A stretch of DNA of 64,000 nucleotides from Paraburkholderia ginsengiterrae (GTDB lineage: Bacteria > Pseudomonadota > Gammaproteobacteria > Burkholderiales > Burkholderiaceae): positions 37,137 through 101,136 of the forward strand of contig NZ_LXKA01000232.1 of assembly GCF_001645125.1 (NCBI RefSeq), given 5' to 3'. The notes under the pieces are model-generated. The model had not been told where the DNA came from, did not search any database, and saw nothing but the letters and a program-made list of their open reading frames with translations. Below are positions 25,617 through 34,925 of this stretch, one piece after another. Within the stretch, counting starts at the first letter, position 1. The number at the start of each line of letters is the position of its first letter. The position numbers and the translations under genes were made by a program.

Positions 25617-27272
25617 ATGACTGTGCCTGAACGTAGTCCCGTGACCGTATTCGTCGCCAGAAAAATCCTGACGATGAATCCCGCCCAGCCGCACGCCACG
25701 CATGTCGCGGTTCGCGACGGACGGATTCTGTCCGTCGGCAGCCTCGACGACGTGAGCCAGTGGGGAAGCGTTGAAATCGTCGATACGTTCCGCGACAAGG
25801 TGCTGATGCCCGGCCTCGTGGAAGGGCATTGCCACCTGATGGAAGGCGCGATGTGGGACGCCGTGTATCTGGGCTACTACGACCGGCGCGGTCCTGACGG
25901 CAAGCTGTGGCCGGGCCTGAAAACGCTCGATGAAGTGATCGCCCGCCTGAGCGAAGCGCAACGCACCATGACGGATGCGGCCGCGCCGCTTCTCGCCTGG
26001 GGCTTCGATCCAATTTTCTTCGGCACGAGCCGTTTGTCGGTCAAGGAACTCGATACCGTGTCGTCGAGCCGGCCGATCGTGGTGCTGCATGCGAGCGTGC
26101 ACCTGATGAACGTCAACAGCGCGATGCTTGCGCTCGCCGGTATCGACGAAGACACCGACATCGACGGTATCGACCGCGATCGGCACGGCCAGCCGAGCGG
26201 CGAGCTACAGGAATTCGCCGCCATGTTCCCGGTGTATCAGGTGATCGGCAGCCAACTTTCCATCGCGGCGAGCGAGAAGCCGGAGGCCATCTGGAACTTC
26301 GGCAGAGTGGCGCAGTTGGCCGGCGTCACGACTGCGACGGATCTGGTCAACGATCTGTCGGCGCTGGGCAATCGCAACCTGCGCGAAGTCACGGCCGACC
26401 CGCAGTATCCCGTGAGGATCGTGCCCGCGTTCGCGCCGCAGCGAAGCCCGGAAAACGGGGTCGAAAAAGTGCTGGCCGCGCTTCGCGACAGTACCGACAA
26501 ACTCAGATTCGGCCCGGTCAAGTTTATCGTCGACGGCTCGATTCAGGGCTTTACGGCGCGCCTGAAATGGCCGGGCTATTTCAACGGGCAGCCTAACGGC
26601 TTGTGGCTCATTCCACCTGGCCAACTCGAAGAGGTGTTCACGCCGTTTCATCGCGCGGGGCTGCAACTGCACATCCACACCAATGGCGACGAAGCCACCG
26701 AGGTGGTGCTCGACGCGCTCGAGCGCATGCTCGACGCGTTTCCGCGCGGCGATCACCGGCATACCTTGCAGCATTGCCAGATGGCCGACGCGAGCCAGTT
26801 GGCGCGAGCCGCGAAACTGGGCCTGTGCATCAACTTTTTCTCCAACCATATCTACTACTGGGGCGACGCCCACTACACCCAGACCATGGGTCCCGACCGG
26901 GCGAACCGGATGGACGCGGCGGGCTCGGCGCGGCGGCTGGGGATTCCTTTTGCGTTTCATTCGGATGCGCCGATCACGCAGTTAAGCCCGCTCTTCACCG
27001 CATGGTGCGCGGTTCAGCGCAAGACGGCATCGGGCCGCGTGCTGGGCGCGAGCGAGTGCATTCCCGTGGCGGACGCGTTGCGCGCCATTACGCTCGGCGC
27101 CGCCTATACGCTGAAGATGGACCATCTGATCGGCAGCATCGAAGTGGGCAAATTCGCGGACTTCGCCGTGCTGGCGGACGACCCCAGCGAGATCGCGGCG
27201 GAGCGATTGAAAGACGTCGAAGTGTGGGGAACGGTGCTGGGCGGCCGTGTTTTTCAGTCGCCGGCAAAATGA
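25617..27272 (+). CDS. amidohydrolase family protein (YtcJ-like, Amidohydro_3)
   Basis: The 551-residue metallo-hydrolase has the amidohydrolase N-terminal metal motif LVEGHCHLMEG (HxH). Later come a second His cluster in GLQLHIHTNGDEATEVVLDA and HRHTLQHCQMADASQLARAA, and the Asp ligand segment FAFHSDAPITQLSPLFTAW. YtcJ-type enzymes hydrolyse imides or N-substituted formamides; the substrate here is unknown. The stop overlaps the G3E GTPase start (ATGA), so the two proteins are made together. The SSS transporter upstream may import the substrate. Confidence 0.9.
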   Translation: MTVPERSPVTVFVARKILTMNPAQPHATHVAVRDGRILSVGSLDDVSQWGSVEIVDTFRDKVLMPGLVEGHCHLMEGAMWDAVYLGYYDRRGPDGKLWPGLKTLDEVIARLSEAQRTMTDAAAPLLAWGFDPIFFGTSRLSVKELDTVSSSRPIVVLHASVHLMNVNSAMLALAGIDEDTDIDGIDRDRHGQPSGELQEFAAMFPVYQVIGSQLSIAASEKPEAIWNFGRVAQLAGVTTATDLVNDLSALGNRNLREVTADPQYPVRIVPAFAPQRSPENGVEKVLAALRDSTDKLRFGPVKFIVDGSIQGFTARLKWPGYFNGQPNGLWLIPPGQLEEVFTPFHRAGLQLHIHTNGDEATEVVLDALERMLDAFPRGDHRHTLQHCQMADASQLARAAKLGLCINFFSNHIYYWGDAHYTQTMGPDRANRMDAAGSARRLGIPFAFHSDAPITQLSPLFTAWCAVQRKTASGRVLGASECIPVADALRAITLGAAYTLKMDHLIGSIEVGKFADFAVLADDPSEIAAERLKDVEVWGTVLGGRVFQSPAK

Positions 27273-28228
27273 ACGACGCCGCGCCACCCATCGCGCTGGT
27301 GGTGCTCGGCGGCTATCTCGGCGCGGGCAAGACGACGCTGCTCAATCATGTGCTGCTCAACGCGGGGCAGCGCCGGGTGGCGGTGCTCGTCAATGATTTC
27401 GGCGATATCAATATCGACGCGTCGCTGATCCGCGAACGAACCGACGACGTCATCAATCTGGAAAACGGCTGCATCTGCTGCTCGGTCGGCGGGCGGCTCG
27501 TCGACGCATTAGTAAAAATCGGCGCCCGGCCCGAGCGTCCCGAGTTGTTGATTATCGAAGCGAGCGGGGTGTCCGATCCGGTGAAGATCGCGCAAATCGG
27601 TCTGCTCGACCGGGCGTTCAGATTGTGCGGGATCATCGTTGCCGTCGACGCCGAACGTATCGGGCAGACGTTGCAAGACCCGTACGTCGGCGATATCGTG
27701 CGTCGCCAGATCGCGGGCGCTACCGCGCTGGTGTTGAACAAAACGGACCTCGTCAGCGAGAACGAAAAGACGGCCGCGAAAGAAGCGGTGGCCGCGCAGG
27801 CGAGCACCGCCATCCTGCTCGAATCGAACAACGGCGCTATACCGCTGGAACTCATCTTCGACGCCAGCGTGGTGCCGCGTCAGCGCACTGGCGGCGCCGG
27901 CCTCACGAACGCTGCCGGTCAGTTGAGCAATCATTCTGGTATCACCAGCTTTTCCTATCGCTCGGACTTTCGCCTCGACAAAAAGAAGCTTAAAGACGCG
28001 TTCCGCAACATGTCCGTTGCGCTATTGAGAGCTAAGGGCATTGTCTGGCTGGATCAAACGGCCTCGCCTCAGGAACTCCACGTGGTGGGCGGCCGCATTC
28101 TGATTACACCGTTTACAGGCCATGCATCCGCTGAATCGACAATCGTCCTGATCGGACGTTTCACCGATGAAGACGAGCGTGCTGTGAAGCGCTGCCTCGA
28201 CAACGCGCGTGCAGTGAACCAGCACTAA
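27269..28228 (+). CDS. G3E-family GTPase (CobW/COG0523 metallochaperone type)
   Basis: The 319-residue GTPase has the P-loop LGGYLGAGKTTLLNHVLLNA, the diagnostic metal-binding motif ENGCICCSVGGRLVDALVKI (CxCC), a switch II-like LLIIEASGVSDPVKI and the guanine motif VLNKTDLV. G3E proteins deliver Zn, Ni or Co to client enzymes by GTP hydrolysis. Translational overlap with the amidohydrolase gene suggests that this enzyme is its client. The C-terminal CobW_C domain ends with HASAESTIVLIGRFTDEDER. Cobalamin genes are absent nearby. Confidence 0.92.
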   Translation: MNDAAPPIALVVLGGYLGAGKTTLLNHVLLNAGQRRVAVLVNDFGDINIDASLIRERTDDVINLENGCICCSVGGRLVDALVKIGARPERPELLIIEASGVSDPVKIAQIGLLDRAFRLCGIIVAVDAERIGQTLQDPYVGDIVRRQIAGATALVLNKTDLVSENEKTAAKEAVAAQASTAILLESNNGAIPLELIFDASVVPRQRTGGAGLTNAAGQLSNHSGITSFSYRSDFRLDKKKLKDAFRNMSVALLRAKGIVWLDQTASPQELHVVGGRILITPFTGHASAESTIVLIGRFTDEDERAVKRCLDNARAVNQH

Positions 28229-28385
28229 CGCATCGCGCTATCCGCCCCGCACAGGCGGTGCGCTTCAATCCGCATTCCAATCCACATCCCTCCGTTGCCC
28301 TGCATTGGAGCAACGCTGCACCAGGCGAAAGCGCCGCACTGGCCCTACCGTCGATCGCACGTAAAACCTACACTTTTCTCGAAAG

Positions 28386-28405
28386 GTCGCCGCTTGGGCG
28401 GCGAC
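28386..28405 (+). promoter_or_regulatory. 8-bp hairpin in the leader of the NTF2-like gene
   Basis: GTCGCCGC-TTGG-GCGGCGAC is a perfect 8-bp stem with a 4-base loop, 37 bases before the next start codon. It could end the upstream transcript or structure the leader. There is no T-tract. The rest of the 213-base gap shows nothing. Confidence 0.45.
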
Positions 28406-28441
28406 ACGGATCGAACCAAAATCACTGAGCAGGAGACATGC

Positions 28442-28846
28442 ATGACCACAACAGAAACGTCCGCCCCCACGGTCACCGCGGACACGCTCGCGGCATTCTC
28501 AGACGCGTTCAACCGTCATGACGCAACCGCGCTGATGACCTTCATGACCGAGGACTGCGTGTTCGACGCAGCAGGCGGACCCGAGGTCCACGGTACGCGC
28601 TTCGTGGGGCGCGACGCGGTGCGCGCGGCGTTCGAAGCGGTCTTCAAGACCTTTCCGGATGCGCATTGGGGCAAGGGCCGTCACTACGTGATCGGTGAGC
28701 GTGGGGTGTCCGAATGGGTGTTCTCCGGCACGCACGCGGAAGGCTGGCGCATCGAGGCGGAAGGTTGCGATCTTTTCGAGTTTCGCGACGGCCTGATCGC
28801 CGTGAAGCGCGCGTTCCGCAAGGAACGTCCGAAGCAGAACGTTTGA
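28442..28846 (+). CDS. SnoaL-like nuclear-transport-factor-2 family protein
   Basis: The 134-residue protein has a clean SnoaL_2 layout: TADTLAAFSDAFNRHDATAL, MTFMTEDCVFDAAGGPEVHG, FVGRDAVRAAFEAVFKTFPD and WVFSGTHAEGWRIEAEGCDL. It is typical of small hydrolase or isomerase-like proteins. It shares a strand with the FAD oxidoreductase that starts 19 bases later, so the two are probably cotranscribed. AGGAGA precedes the ATG at 28442. The ligand is unknown. Confidence 0.85.
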   Translation: MTTTETSAPTVTADTLAAFSDAFNRHDATALMTFMTEDCVFDAAGGPEVHGTRFVGRDAVRAAFEAVFKTFPDAHWGKGRHYVIGERGVSEWVFSGTHAEGWRIEAEGCDLFEFRDGLIAVKRAFRKERPKQNV

Positions 28847-28865
28847 TGCCGACGAGGAGCGTCTC

Positions 28866-30281
28866 ATGGTGCAAAGCGTAATCACACGGGTCGGCGAAGG
28901 GCTGTCGGGGGCACGGGACAGCGCCACGCAATACGACCCGACCTACGACCCGCTGGTGTCGCCAGGACCGGGGCAGGGCAAACAGTACGCACCGACCTAC
29001 TGGGTCGCGACGGCCGGCACGCCGCCGCCCGACGACGGACCGATCACGAAAGACATCGACGTGGACGTCGCAATCATCGGCGCGGGATATACGGGACTCG
29101 CCACCGCGCTGTGTCTGGCGCGCGAGCACGGCATCAAGGCCGTGGTGCTCGAAGCCAACCGCACGAGCTGGGGTTGCAGCAGCCGCAATGGCGGGCAAGG
29201 CCAGAACGCGTCGGGACGTCTGTCGCGCTCGCAATGGGTCGAACGATGGGGCAAGGACGTCGCGCTGAAAATGCACGACGAGATTCAGGAAGGCTTCGAC
29301 AATTTCAAGAAGCTGGTGGCCGAGATCGATTGCGATCCGCAGCCCGGCGGGCACTTTCTGATTGCGCATCGGCCGCGCCTGATGGCGAAACTCGCCGCCG
29401 AGTCAAAAGTCTGGAAAGACGTGTTCGGCTATCCGTCCGAACTCATCGACCAGGCCACGTTCCGCCGCGAATATGTGAACGATAGCGAGGCGGCCGGCGC
29501 GCTGCATGAGCCCGAGGGCATCGGCATCCACGCGCTGAAGCTCGCCTTCGGCTATCTGCGGCTCGCGCGCGAAGCAGGCGCGAAAGTGCATCCGGCGAGC
29601 CCGGTGATTGGCTGGGAGACCATCAACGGCATTCATCATCTGCGCACGCCGGGCGGCATCGTGCGGGCGCGGTCGGTGGGCATCGCGACGGGCGCTTACA
29701 CGGCGCAAAATCTTCATCCGTCACTGACGAGCCGCGTGATGCCGATCCTGTCGAATTCGATGGTGACGCGCCCGCTGACATCGCAGGAAATTGCCGCGTG
29801 CAATTTCCGCACGACGCAGGTGCTCACCGACACGCGCACCTTGCGCTTCTACTATCGCTTCCTGCCGGACAACCGTCTGCAGATTGGCAGCCGCAGCGCG
29901 ATCACCGGTGCCGATGCGCCGAACTCGAAGCATTTCGAACTGCTCGTCGAAGGCATGGGCCGCAAGTTTCCGGCGCTGCGCGGCGTCGCGATCGACTACT
30001 CGTGGTGGGGCTGGGTGGACGTGAGCCACGACATGATGCCGCGCGTCTGTCAGCCGGACCCGAAGCAACAGGTTTTTTACGCGCTCGGCTACGGCGGCAA
30101 TGGCGTGTCGTATTCGCAGCAGGCGGGGCGGCGCCTCGCCGAACGGATCGCCGGCAAAGCTGAGAAGCAGACGCTGCCGATCTTTACGTCGCCGTTGCCG
30201 GGCCACCCGTTCGCACCGTTCCGCCGGATCGGGCAGCGGATGCTCTACCAGATGTACTTCCGACGCGACGAGAAGCCTTGA
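28866..30281 (+). CDS. FAD-dependent oxidoreductase (DAO family, gamma-glutamylputrescine oxidase-like)
   Basis: The 471-residue flavoprotein has the dinucleotide-binding motif DVAIIGAGYTGLATALCLAR near residue 65 and the DAO-type block SSRNGGQGQNASGRLSRSQW. The C-terminal FAD segment is VFYALGYGGNGVSYSQQAGR. PuuB-like enzymes oxidise gamma-glutamylputrescine or related amines and make H2O2; GbuO-like relatives are also possible. An APC permease follows 275 bases later. A role in amine or polyamine use is therefore likely, but PuuA, PuuC and PuuD are absent from the window. Confidence 0.87.
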   Translation: MVQSVITRVGEGLSGARDSATQYDPTYDPLVSPGPGQGKQYAPTYWVATAGTPPPDDGPITKDIDVDVAIIGAGYTGLATALCLAREHGIKAVVLEANRTSWGCSSRNGGQGQNASGRLSRSQWVERWGKDVALKMHDEIQEGFDNFKKLVAEIDCDPQPGGHFLIAHRPRLMAKLAAESKVWKDVFGYPSELIDQATFRREYVNDSEAAGALHEPEGIGIHALKLAFGYLRLAREAGAKVHPASPVIGWETINGIHHLRTPGGIVRARSVGIATGAYTAQNLHPSLTSRVMPILSNSMVTRPLTSQEIAACNFRTTQVLTDTRTLRFYYRFLPDNRLQIGSRSAITGADAPNSKHFELLVEGMGRKFPALRGVAIDYSWWGWVDVSHDMMPRVCQPDPKQQVFYALGYGGNGVSYSQQAGRRLAERIAGKAEKQTLPIFTSPLPGHPFAPFRRIGQRMLYQMYFRRDEKP

Positions 30282-30556
30282 GCGCGGCCGCCGAGCCCAT
30301 CCGGCTCGGGGCCTCGCGCGCCAATCGCGGTGCCGCATGCAACCCGCAGCGCACCGCGCCAAACCGCCTGCATAGAGTGGGCAAAATCAAGCGGACAAAT
30401 CAGTGCGGTTAAGCTGCACGCCTGGTCCGCAACTTGAGTCGAAAGAACACAATATTCCGCGGCGAGGCGCGCAAGCGCCTTCGCTCGATCCGTCATAGAC
30501 GGCGCCTGCGCGCAGCAGCGGAGCCGGCGCCGGAATAAACAGGATGTGGAGGTGAC

Positions 30557-31987
30557 ATGCAACCATCGATGAACAAGAGTGAATTGAAGACGGGTCTCAA
30601 GCAGCGCCACATGACCATGATCGCGCTGGGAGGCGTGATCGGCGCGGGCCTTTTTGTCGGCAGCGGCGTCGTGGTCCGGCAGGCCGGTCCCGCCGCGGTG
30701 CTGTCGTTTCTGATTACCGGGGGCCTGATCGTGCTGGTCATGCGCATGCTTGGCGAAATGGCGTGCGCGATGCCGGCGGTCGGCTCGTTTTATGAGTACG
30801 CGCGTCTGGCCTTTTCCGGCAAACGCGGCCCCGGCAAGCTGGCCGGCTTTCTGACCGGCTGGATGTACTGGTATTTCTGGGTGATCGTGGTGGCCGTGGA
30901 GGCAGTGGCCGGTGCGAAGCTCGTGCAGTTCTGGTTGCCGGATACCCCTGCATGGGCGATCAGTCTCGTGTTGCTGGTCGTGCTGACCGCGACCAATCTG
31001 ATCTCGGTCGGCAGCTACGGGGAATTCGAGTTCTGGTTTGCATCCATCAAGGTCGCGGCGATCATCGTGTTTCTGTTCCTCGGCGGTTTGTATGTGCTGG
31101 GTTTGTGGCCCGCTTCGATGCACACCGCGTCCGTCATACCGACGCTGCTTTCGCACGGTGGCTTGATGCCGAAGGGGATCGGACCGGTTCTGAGCGGGGC
31201 GGTGGCGGCAACCGGTTTTTACTTCGGTGCGGAAATCGTCACCATCGCAGCCGCCGAAGCGCATGAACCGGTCAAGGCGGTCGCCAAGGCCACCAACTCG
31301 GTCATTACCCGCGTGCTGTTTTTCTATGTCGGCTCGATTCTGCTGGTGGTTGCGCTGGTGCCGTGGGATTCGCCGAAGATGGCCACGCCGTATGTCAGCG
31401 CGCTCGAAGCAATGGGTATTCCGGCCGCCGCCAACGTGATGAACGCGATCGTGCTGACCGCGGTGCTGTCGGCGCTCAATTCCGGCCTCTATGCCGCGTC
31501 GCGGATGATTTTTGCACTGACCCGCCATGGCGACGCACCCGCATCGCTCGCGAAGGTCAATCGCCGTGGCGTACCCGTTCGCGCGATCCTGATCGGCACC
31601 TTGTTCGGCTACGTATCGGTGGTTATGTCGTACGTATCGCCCGATACGGTGTTCGCCTTCCTCGTCAATTCGTATGGCACGGTGGCGATCTTCGTCTATG
31701 TGCTGATCGCGCTGTCGCAACTGAAGCTGCGTGCCCGGCTCGAACGGGAGTCGCCGCAAACGCTGCGCGTGCGGATGTGGTGCTACCCGTATCTGACGTG
31801 GTTCGCGATTGCCGGCATGGTCGGGATTCTGGTGGCGATGGCCTTCATACCGGATCAGCGCACGCCGCTGTGGCTCGGCGTGGTGAGCCTTGGCGTGCTG
31901 CTCGTCGCATATGCGTGGCGTGCGCGGAAGAGCCCGGCCAGCGCCGAAGAAGCGGAACTCGCAGAGTATCGCCCGCGCGTTCAATGA
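30557..31987 (+). CDS. amino acid permease (APC superfamily, AAT/GabP-like)
   Basis: The 476-residue protein has 12 hydrophobic helices. It opens with the AAT signature LKQRHMTMIALGGVIGAGLF and VGSGVVVRQAGPAAVLSFL. Further family blocks are GFLTGWMYWYFWVIVVAVEA and ATGFYFGAEIVTIAAAEAHE followed by PVKAVAKATNSVITRVLFFY. Close relatives import GABA, aromatic amino acids or proline. It probably serves the FAD amine oxidase upstream. The 275-base gap before it holds no gene; GGAGGTG lies just before the ATG. Confidence 0.92.
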   Translation: MQPSMNKSELKTGLKQRHMTMIALGGVIGAGLFVGSGVVVRQAGPAAVLSFLITGGLIVLVMRMLGEMACAMPAVGSFYEYARLAFSGKRGPGKLAGFLTGWMYWYFWVIVVAVEAVAGAKLVQFWLPDTPAWAISLVLLVVLTATNLISVGSYGEFEFWFASIKVAAIIVFLFLGGLYVLGLWPASMHTASVIPTLLSHGGLMPKGIGPVLSGAVAATGFYFGAEIVTIAAAEAHEPVKAVAKATNSVITRVLFFYVGSILLVVALVPWDSPKMATPYVSALEAMGIPAAANVMNAIVLTAVLSALNSGLYAASRMIFALTRHGDAPASLAKVNRRGVPVRAILIGTLFGYVSVVMSYVSPDTVFAFLVNSYGTVAIFVYVLIALSQLKLRARLERESPQTLRVRMWCYPYLTWFAIAGMVGILVAMAFIPDQRTPLWLGVVSLGVLLVAYAWRARKSPASAEEAELAEYRPRVQ

Positions 31988-32017
31988 GGGTGGGGTAACG
32001 AACGTGCTTTGTGCAGC

Positions 32018-32052
32018 GCGGCGGTTCTCACGGAACGAATGAGAACCGCCGC
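32018..32052. terminator. 12-bp perfect bidirectional terminator
   Basis: GCGGCGGTTCTC (32018-32029) and GAGAACCGCCGC (32041-32052) pair perfectly around an 11-base loop. It lies between the permease stop (31987) and the convergent IclR-gene stop (32060), so it can serve both genes. No strong T-run follows on either strand. Confidence 0.75.
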
Positions 32053-32059
32053 ATTCCTG

Positions 32060-32890
32060 CTACTTCGACGCCACCGATGCCGCAACGGCCGGATGCAATA
32101 AAGGCCCAATGCGCACGGCGGTTTCCTTCAGCTTCGGCACCGCCTTCAGCAGATCTTCGAGACTCGCGCGCGCGGTCGGTGCGTGAACCGCGAGCGCCGC
32201 GAGCACGCGATTGTCGTCGACGCTGCGCACCGGCACGGCGATCGCCACCATCCCGCGCACGAATTCTTCGTTGTCCACGCCAATGCCTCGCGCGGCGAGC
32301 CGGTCGAGTTCCGCTTCGAGCAGGTCCACATCGGTCAGGGTCCGGTAAGTCATCTGCTTGAGGTGCAGGCGGCGGATCGCGAGGCTGCGCTCGGCGGGCA
32401 CCATCTGGGACAGAAAGAGCTTGCCGCTCGCGGTGCAGTGCAGCGGCACGCGCATGCCGGGTTGCATGTGCAGGCGCAACGGTTCGGTGGTTTCGACGCG
32501 TTCGACGTAGAGCACCGTATCGCCGTCGAGCACGGTGAGGTTGCAGGTCTCGCCGAGCGCATCCACGAGCGTGCGCAGCAGCGAACGGCAGGCGCGCGTG
32601 AAGGTGCTGTTTGCGAGCGTGCTCAACGCGAGCTGGGCGGCACGCGGGCCGAGTGCGATGCCGCGATCCGCGCCGCGCGAATCCGGCATGTGCGTGACGT
32701 AACCCCGCGCTTCGAGCGATTCGATCAGACGCATCAGCGTCGCCTTGGGAATCTGCAGACGCGAGGACAACTGCGACAGCGAAAACGGCTGTCCCGCAAC
32801 CGCCAGCTGTTCGAGCACGTTGAGCGCGCGCAGGACGCGGGTGTCGTCGCCGGGTTCTTGAGGTGAGTTGGGACGCGTGGTGTCTGTCAT
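32060..32890 (-). CDS. iseR: IclR-family regulator, probable isethionate regulator
   Basis: The 276-residue regulator has an N-terminal winged helix-turn-helix (LNVLEQLAVAGQPFSLSQLS, then SRLQIPKATLMRLIESLEAR). The C-terminal IclR effector domain has LGETCNLTVLDGDTVLYVER and VPLHCTASGKLFLSQMVPAE. It is divergent from the GMC dehydrogenase across a 240-base AT-rich control region. Known isethionate clusters of Cupriavidus contain an IclR gene with iseJ and iseU in this arrangement, which is the basis for the symbol. The protein closely resembles two other IclR regulators in the window near 51-52.7 kb. Confidence 0.78.
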   Translation of the reverse strand: MTDTTRPNSPQEPGDDTRVLRALNVLEQLAVAGQPFSLSQLSSRLQIPKATLMRLIESLEARGYVTHMPDSRGADRGIALGPRAAQLALSTLANSTFTRACRSLLRTLVDALGETCNLTVLDGDTVLYVERVETTEPLRLHMQPGMRVPLHCTASGKLFLSQMVPAERSLAIRRLHLKQMTYRTLTDVDLLEAELDRLAARGIGVDNEEFVRGMVAIAVPVRSVDDNRVLAALAVHAPTARASLEDLLKAVPKLKETAVRIGPLLHPAVAASVASK

Positions 32891-32964
32891 TGACCTTCCC
32901 GAGGCGGAACAGCGTGAATGCGGCGCGGCCGGATCGGTGACAACCCGGATGAGCGCGTAAGTGC

Positions 32965-33085
32965 ATCACTGAAAATGAAACAAAAAAGTCGGTTTTTGTA
33001 CCGGTTTGCTCGATCGTAACCGGATTATCTTGAAGCGGAAATAGCGATCCAATAAATTTGAACGAAACCTACCGGTTTTTAGAAA
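32965..33085 (+). promoter_or_regulatory. iseR-iseJ control region with candidate operators
   Basis: TGAAAATGAAACAAAAA (32970-32986) matches an element in the xsc promoter at 16 of 17 bases. TACCGGTTT occurs at 32999 and again just after the promoter in CCTACCGGTTTTTAG. A plausible sigma-70 promoter for iseJ is TTGAAG (33030) with 17 bases to TAAATT (33053). The motif GAAATAGCGAT in its spacer also occurs near soeA. IclR-type repression is inferred. Confidence 0.55.
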
Positions 33086-33130
33086 GAAAGAAGCAGCGGC
33101 AACAACAGCAATAGCGCGGAGACATCATTC

Positions 33131-34792
33131 ATGACACGGAGTTTCGACTACGTCGTCGTCGGCGCGGGATCGGCCGGCTGCGTACTGGCCAACCGTCTCT
33201 CGGAGAACGGCCGCTACTCGGTGTGCCTGCTCGAAGCCGGTCCGCCCGACCGCTTTCTGTGGATCCATATCCCGATCGGTTACGGCAAGACGATGTTTCA
33301 TCCGGTCTACAACTGGGGCTTTTACACCGACCCCGATCCGAACATGCTCGACCGCAAGCTCTACTGGCCGCGCGGGCGTACGCTGGGCGGCAGCAGTTCG
33401 ATCAATGGGCTCATCTATATTCGCGGCCAGAAAGAGGACTACGACCGCTGGGCAGCGCTCGGCAATCGCGGCTGGAGCTGGCAGGAGTGCCTGCCGTACT
33501 TCCGGAAGCTCGAACATAACGAACTGGGTGAGTCGCCGACACGCGGCGTCGACGGACCTTTGTGGGCTTCCACCATCAAGCAGCGCCACGAACTCGTGGA
33601 TGCGTTCATTGCGGCGTCGAATCGCCTGGGGGTCCCAACAGTCGAGGATTTCAATCAGGGCGATCAGGAAGGCGTCGGCTACTATCAGCTGACCACCCGG
33701 CACGGCTGGCGCTGCTCGACCGCGGTGGCTTATCTGAAACCCGCGCGCCGCCGCCCGAATCTGCATATCGAAACCGATGCGCTGGCGTCGAAGATTCTCT
33801 TCGAAGGCACGCGCGCGGTGGGCATCCGTTACGTGCAGCATGGCCGGACGCATGAGGTGCGCGCGCAGCGCGAAGTCGTGCTGACGGCGGGCGCGCTGCA
33901 GTCGCCGCAATTGCTGCAGGTCTCCGGCGTCGGCCCGGCGGGGCTGCTTAATGAATTCGGCATTCCGGTGGTCGCCGACCGGGCCGGTGTCGGCGACAAT
34001 CTGCAGGACCATTTGCAGGTGCGCCTGACCTACGAAGTGACCCGGCCGATCACGACCAACGACCTGCTGCATTCTTGGACCGGGCGCGCGAAGATGGGCC
34101 TGCAATGGGCCCTCTTTCGCGAAGGGCCGCTGTCGGTCGGCATCAATCAGGGCGGCATGTTTTGCCGCGCGCTGCCGGACGAAGCGGCAACGCCCGATAT
34201 CCAGTTTCACTTCTCGACGCTCTCGGCCGACACCGCCGGCGGCGACGTCCATGGGTTTCCCGGCTGCACCTATTCGATCTGCCAGTTGCGCCCGGAGTCG
34301 CGCGGCACGGTGCGCATCCGCACGAACGATATGCGCGATGCGCCGTCCATCCAGCCGAACTATCTCGCGACCGATCTCGACCGCCGCACGACGGTGGCGG
34401 GCGTGCGCTTTGCGCGCCGGGTCGCCGCCGCCGAACCGATGGCTTCACTCATGAAGCGCGAAGTCCGCCCGGGTCCGCAGGCGCAAACCGACGACGAGCT
34501 GCTGCACTTTAGCCGCGAGTACGGTCAGACGATTTTTCATCCGTCCGGCACCGCGAAGATGGGCGTGGCGAGCGATTCGCGCGCGGTGGTCGATGAACGA
34601 TTGCGCGTGTACGGCACGCACGGATTGCGTGTGGTCGATTGCTCGATCATGCCGACGCTGGTGTCGGGCAATACCAACGTGCCGATCGTGATGGTCGCGG
34701 AAAAAGCGTCCGCGATGATTCTCGAGGACGCCCGTGCCGAGGCGATGCAGGTCACAGAAGTCGAGCCGCTGAGCATGGCGGCCCATCACTGA
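33131..34792 (+). CDS. iseJ: GMC-family FAD dehydrogenase, probable isethionate dehydrogenase
   Basis: The 553-residue flavoenzyme starts with the FAD motif FDYVVVGAGSAGCVLANRLS. It has both GMC signatures, PRGRTLGGSSSINGLIYIRG and LTAGALQSPQLLQVSGVGPA, and the active-site His and Asn in IFHPSGTAKMG and MPTLVSGNTNVPIVMVAEKA. IseJ of Cupriavidus necator is a membrane-bound enzyme of this class that oxidises isethionate to sulfoacetaldehyde. The IclR gene and MFS gene beside it match that cluster, and Xsc, which uses the product, lies 8 kb downstream. Other primary alcohols remain possible substrates. Confidence 0.8.
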   Translation: MTRSFDYVVVGAGSAGCVLANRLSENGRYSVCLLEAGPPDRFLWIHIPIGYGKTMFHPVYNWGFYTDPDPNMLDRKLYWPRGRTLGGSSSINGLIYIRGQKEDYDRWAALGNRGWSWQECLPYFRKLEHNELGESPTRGVDGPLWASTIKQRHELVDAFIAASNRLGVPTVEDFNQGDQEGVGYYQLTTRHGWRCSTAVAYLKPARRRPNLHIETDALASKILFEGTRAVGIRYVQHGRTHEVRAQREVVLTAGALQSPQLLQVSGVGPAGLLNEFGIPVVADRAGVGDNLQDHLQVRLTYEVTRPITTNDLLHSWTGRAKMGLQWALFREGPLSVGINQGGMFCRALPDEAATPDIQFHFSTLSADTAGGDVHGFPGCTYSICQLRPESRGTVRIRTNDMRDAPSIQPNYLATDLDRRTTVAGVRFARRVAAAEPMASLMKREVRPGPQAQTDDELLHFSREYGQTIFHPSGTAKMGVASDSRAVVDERLRVYGTHGLRVVDCSIMPTLVSGNTNVPIVMVAEKASAMILEDARAEAMQVTEVEPLSMAAHH

Positions 34793-34925
34793 GCAGGAAA
34801 AGTAAGAAGAGAAAAAGAGGCAGGCAGCGAAATTCGCGCCCCGGAGGAGACAAACAGGGGCTTCGGTACGTATGGCGCCGTGAGCATAGTGAGGTTTGGG
34901 CACGGCCATCATCGGAGGAGGCGTT

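Noticed and set aside
28866-30281. Taurine dehydrogenase large subunit (TauY)
   Set aside because: It is an FAD oxidoreductase of the DAO family, but no TauX partner is encoded beside it and its motifs fit gamma-glutamylputrescine oxidase-type enzymes next to an amino-acid permease.
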